NCBI GenBank assembly: GCA_009781225.1
Contig: WQYN01000005.1
Span: 1 to 34,447 of the forward strand
Direction: 5' to 3'
Length of the DNA stretch: 34,447 bases
Source of the DNA: Micrococcales bacterium
Lineage (GTDB): Bacteria > Actinomycetota > Actinomycetes > Actinomycetales > WQXJ01
The translations under genes were made by a program, and so were the position numbers. Within the stretch, counting starts at the first letter, position 1. Every line of letters starts with the position of its first letter. The notes under the pieces were generated by a model, which was not told the DNA's origin, searched no databases, and was given only the letters and a program-made list of their open reading frames with translations. Of this stretch, positions 32,455 to 34,447 are shown piece by piece.

Positions 32455-32916
32455 CTACGCGCCGCCATTGTGGGGTGGACCGAGCAGCTCGTGCCGCCTC
32501 GGGGAGGGATGGAAGGTCAAACGGTACTTGCCAATCTGGACCTCGTCGCCCGCGCGAAGCACCACCTCATCGACCCGCTCACCATTGACGTAGGTTCCGT
32601 TGAGGGACCCAGCGTCGCGCACAAGGAAGGCAGCCCCGCGGGCACAAAAGTCAGCGTGCCGCCGTGAGACTGTCACGTCATCCAAGAAGATATCGGCCGA
32701 TGTCGCCCGGCCGGCTGTCGTTTGTGCCGAATCCAGCAAGAAGCGCGCCCCAGCATTGGGCCCCCGCTGGACGACGAGAAGTGCTGATGCAGGTGGCAGG
32801 GCCTCAATCGCTGCGATGGCGTCGGGTGTCAGGCCCATGGGAGTGGCATGTTCGTCGTAGGCAAGGCCCCCAATGACGACGGTCGAGTCGGCCGCTCGGC
32901 TTGTGGATTCCGGCAT
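32455..32916 (-). CDS. garA: FHA-domain protein GarA/OdhI-like
   Basis: A 153-residue protein. Residues about 55-140 form a forkhead-associated domain with GRATSADIFLDD, VSRRHADF and DAGSLNGTYVNGERVD, the phosphothreonine-binding loop residues R, S, H, N and G all present. GarA inhibits 2-oxoglutarate dehydrogenase and tunes glutamate metabolism; phosphorylation of its N-terminal ETTS threonines by Ser/Thr kinases switches it off. Here the N-terminus reads PESTSRAADSTVVIGG, so a classic ETTS is not seen and control may differ. ATG 32916 is preceded by GGAGAG. The garA-ftsR-merR order is conserved in Actinobacteria. Confidence 0.88.
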   Translation of the reverse strand: MPESTSRAADSTVVIGGLAYDEHATPMGLTPDAIAAIEALPPASALLVVQRGPNAGARFLLDSAQTTAGRATSADIFLDDVTVSRRHADFCARGAAFLVRDAGSLNGTYVNGERVDEVVLRAGDEVQIGKYRLTFHPSPRRHELLGPPHNGGA

Positions 32917-33215
32917 CGCTCTCCGGCCCCCTCTCACTGGTGTCTTCGGCCCGTCTCAACGGTGAACCAGCCTACCGTCTCCCACGCTCCCCCGATCCCA
33001 CTTTTTCCGCCCCCACTCCCCCACCCGAGCACCCGCGCTCCACCCCTCGCGCTCAGCATGTGGAAACCTGAGCATTAAGAACGCTGTCGCCGCTGTTAAT
33101 GCTCAGGTTTCCACATGCTCGCGGCAGGAGGCGCTGGGGGGAGATACGACGCCGCCTCCCTCAAGCACCCTCTGGGAGTGTTGAGGAAGGCGGCGTACTT
33201 GTGGGAGGTGCGAGG
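32917..33215. other. 299-base intergenic region between the surface protein gene and garA
   Basis: It contains a possible garA -10 box (TAGGCT on the reverse strand, 32969-32974), two CTCCCCC oligomers (32987 and 33016) and the palindromic element at 33055-33121. No coding frame is convincing. Confidence 0.5.
33055..33121. repeat. Dispersed palindromic element, copy 2
   Basis: Perfect 24-bp arms 33055-33078 and 33096-33119 surround a 17-base loop; the left arm starts AGCATGTGGAAACCTGAGCA. As a whole it matches the reverse complement of 13774-13840 at 63 of 67 positions, including the loop. It lies downstream of the surface protein gene and could end that transcript. Confidence 0.85.
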
Positions 33216-34447
33216 CTATCCGCGCCCCTCCTCTTCTGCGCGACGGCGGCGTGCCATCACCAGGAGCATCAGTCCGGCGAGAAGCATGCCAAGGCCAGCG
33301 CCGAGCGCAGCGACCACAGTCTCAGCCCCTGTCTTCGCGAGCCATCCGGAACCGGTGGGAGGACGGCTGGTCACCACGACGGTTTGGGTCGGGGTGGGCA
33401 CAGACGTCACAGTCGGTGTCGGAGTGGGTGGCCGCGTCGAAGTCGACGTGTCAGTCGGAGTGGGCGTGTGAGTTGATGGCGGCGCCGGAGTCGAGGTGTC
33501 CACTGGACTCGGATGAGGCGTCGCGATCTGCGTCGGAGGCGGTGTTGGCGTTGCCGTCGCAGGCTCCGTGGGAGTCGGCGTTGGCGTCGAGGTGTCCTTT
33601 GGACCCGGTGTTGTGGTCTGGATCGGAGTGGGTGTTGAGGTCTCCGTGGGAGTGGGTGTTGGCTCGTCCTTCGGACCGACCGTTGTCTCGACCGGATCGG
33701 ACTCTTGGCCGTCTTCATCGGTCAGCGTCACGGTGATCGTGTCGCCTTCCTCTGCCTCGGGCTCAAGAATGACGGTCCAGGTTCCGTCATCGTCCACAAC
33801 GCCTTCGCCGATGACGTTGCCGTCGGGATCGGTGATGGTCACGATGGTTCCGGGCTCGCCTTCACCGGTCACCTCCTTGCCGTCCGTCGGATTGACGGTC
33901 GGCGGCTCAGGAGCAGGACGCCGGGGACCAAAAGGCAGAACCAGGCGAACCGGGCTGGTTCCCCCGTTGGTAACGGCTGTCGAACCCACGGTCGCGCTGA
34001 CCAGGGCGGAACCGATCTTCCGGGAGATGATCTCCACTTTGACCGTGCCCGTGATGCTGGTCATCATGACCCACGGATCAGTGGGGGTGGCCGTCTCGGC
34101 TTTCCATGTGCCCACACCGGTGTTGGTGAAGGTGACTTCAAGGTCCGAGATCGGGTTGTTGAACCGGTCGCGAACCACCACCGTGGCCTCGTGGAACTCA
34201 ATCCCCCCAATCTTCTTGGTCAGGTCATCCGTGCCGGTGAGCATGGTCTTGGTCCAGTCGGGTGTTCTTTCGGCGGTCCAGGTGATCTGGATGTTGCCGG
34301 AGTTCTTGACCGTGACGTCGCCGGTGGGGGTGACCAGTGCGGCGTGGACGGTGTGGGTGCCGGCCTTGGTGGTGGTCATCGGAACGCTGGCAATACCAGT
34401 GGTCGGATCGGAGGTGACGGTGGTTTGGGAGCCGCCGTTGATCGGAC
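33216..34447 (-). CDS. LAKTG-anchored surface protein with Ig-like domains, 3' part (5' end outside the window)
   Basis: The frame stays open to the window edge, so at least 410 residues are present and the N-terminus is missing. From the edge inward, VTSDPTTGIASVPMTTTKAG and the following 140 residues resemble invasin/Big_1 Ig-like domains. A second Ig-like domain follows (PPTVNPTDGKEVTGEGEPG, DGTWTVILEPEAEEGD). Then comes a stalk of about 110 residues rich in threonine and proline (TSTPTPTPTEPATATPTP). The C-terminus has the sortase motif LAKTG, a hydrophobic helix and ARRRRAEEEGRG. LAxTG motifs are substrates of class E sortases in Actinobacteria. It is a probable adhesin, displayed covalently on the wall. 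The stalk repeats are prone to length variation. Confidence 0.9.
   Translation of the reverse strand, partial: PINGGSQTTVTSDPTTGIASVPMTTTKAGTHTVHAALVTPTGDVTVKNSGNIQITWTAERTPDWTKTMLTGTDDLTKKIGGIEFHEATVVVRDRFNNPISDLEVTFTNTGVGTWKAETATPTDPWVMMTSITGTVKVEIISRKIGSALVSATVGSTAVTNGGTSPVRLVLPFGPRRPAPEPPTVNPTDGKEVTGEGEPGTIVTITDPDGNVIGEGVVDDDGTWTVILEPEAEEGDTITVTLTDEDGQESDPVETTVGPKDEPTPTPTETSTPTPIQTTTPGPKDTSTPTPTPTEPATATPTPPPTQIATPHPSPVDTSTPAPPSTHTPTPTDTSTSTRPPTPTPTVTSVPTPTQTVVVTSRPPTGSGWLAKTGAETVVAALGAGLGMLLAGLMLLVMARRRRAEEEGRG

Noticed and set aside
33216-33736. Plus-strand open frames opposite the Thr/Pro stalk
   Set aside because: They are direct antisense translations of the repetitive stalk codons.
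1-34447. tRNA, rRNA, insertion sequence with transposase, or riboswitch
   Set aside because: I looked for tRNA-like T-loops, transposase motifs and long structured leaders and found none that hold up.

Overview
The window is a high-GC, densely packed actinobacterial chromosome segment. PafBC, RbpA, GarA, FtsR, HelY, a DUF7455 protein, a DUF4921 protein and a separate ParE/ParC pair are actinobacterial hallmarks. A fused PafBC and LAxTG-type cell-wall anchoring point to an Actinomyces-like (Actinomycetaceae) host. That family assignment is inference, because no rRNA gene is present.

Layout. 1-2.7 kb: start of a lipoprotein gene (minus strand), then the serine pathway genes serC and serA, then a DUF7455 zinc protein. 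2.9-10.8 kb: topoisomerase IV genes parE (+) and parC (-), with a two-domain GNAT gene between them. Here a 2.15 kb segment carrying a secreted RCC1-like protein has been inserted, flanked by direct copies of the parE 3' end and leaving a stray piece of the GNAT gene. 11-19.8 kb (+): phosphodiesterase, DUF4921 GalT-like protein, fused PafBC, MFS transporter, secreted repeat protein, a 32-residue TatA-like membrane peptide, and a diacylglycerol kinase. 19.85-22.3 kb (-): an 819-residue AAA_14/DUF4143 ATPase fused to a TIR domain, inserted between dgk and helY. This is the best candidate for an undescribed defence protein. 22.4-27.7 kb: helY and four small membrane proteins, two of them paralogues and one with acidic tandem repeats. 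27.7-30.1 kb (+): lnt and ppm. 30.07-34.4 kb (all -): rbpA, a MerR regulator, ftsR, garA and the 3' part of an LAKTG-anchored surface protein.

Chromosome-scale signal. A dif-like XerCD site lies at 30704-30731. Genes to its left are mostly on the plus strand; from 30.07 kb onward all are on the minus strand. The oligomer GGGGGAG is almost perfectly polarised, reading towards this site from both sides, and becomes denser near it, even inside coding sequence. Together these indicate that the window spans the replication terminus.

Other themes. Many genes appear to be leaderless, with a TANNNT -10 box six to eight bases before the start codon and no Shine-Dalgarno sequence. Several intergenic gaps hold long near-perfect inverted repeats, including two 67-bp copies of one dispersed palindromic element. 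All counts and similarities were made by eye.
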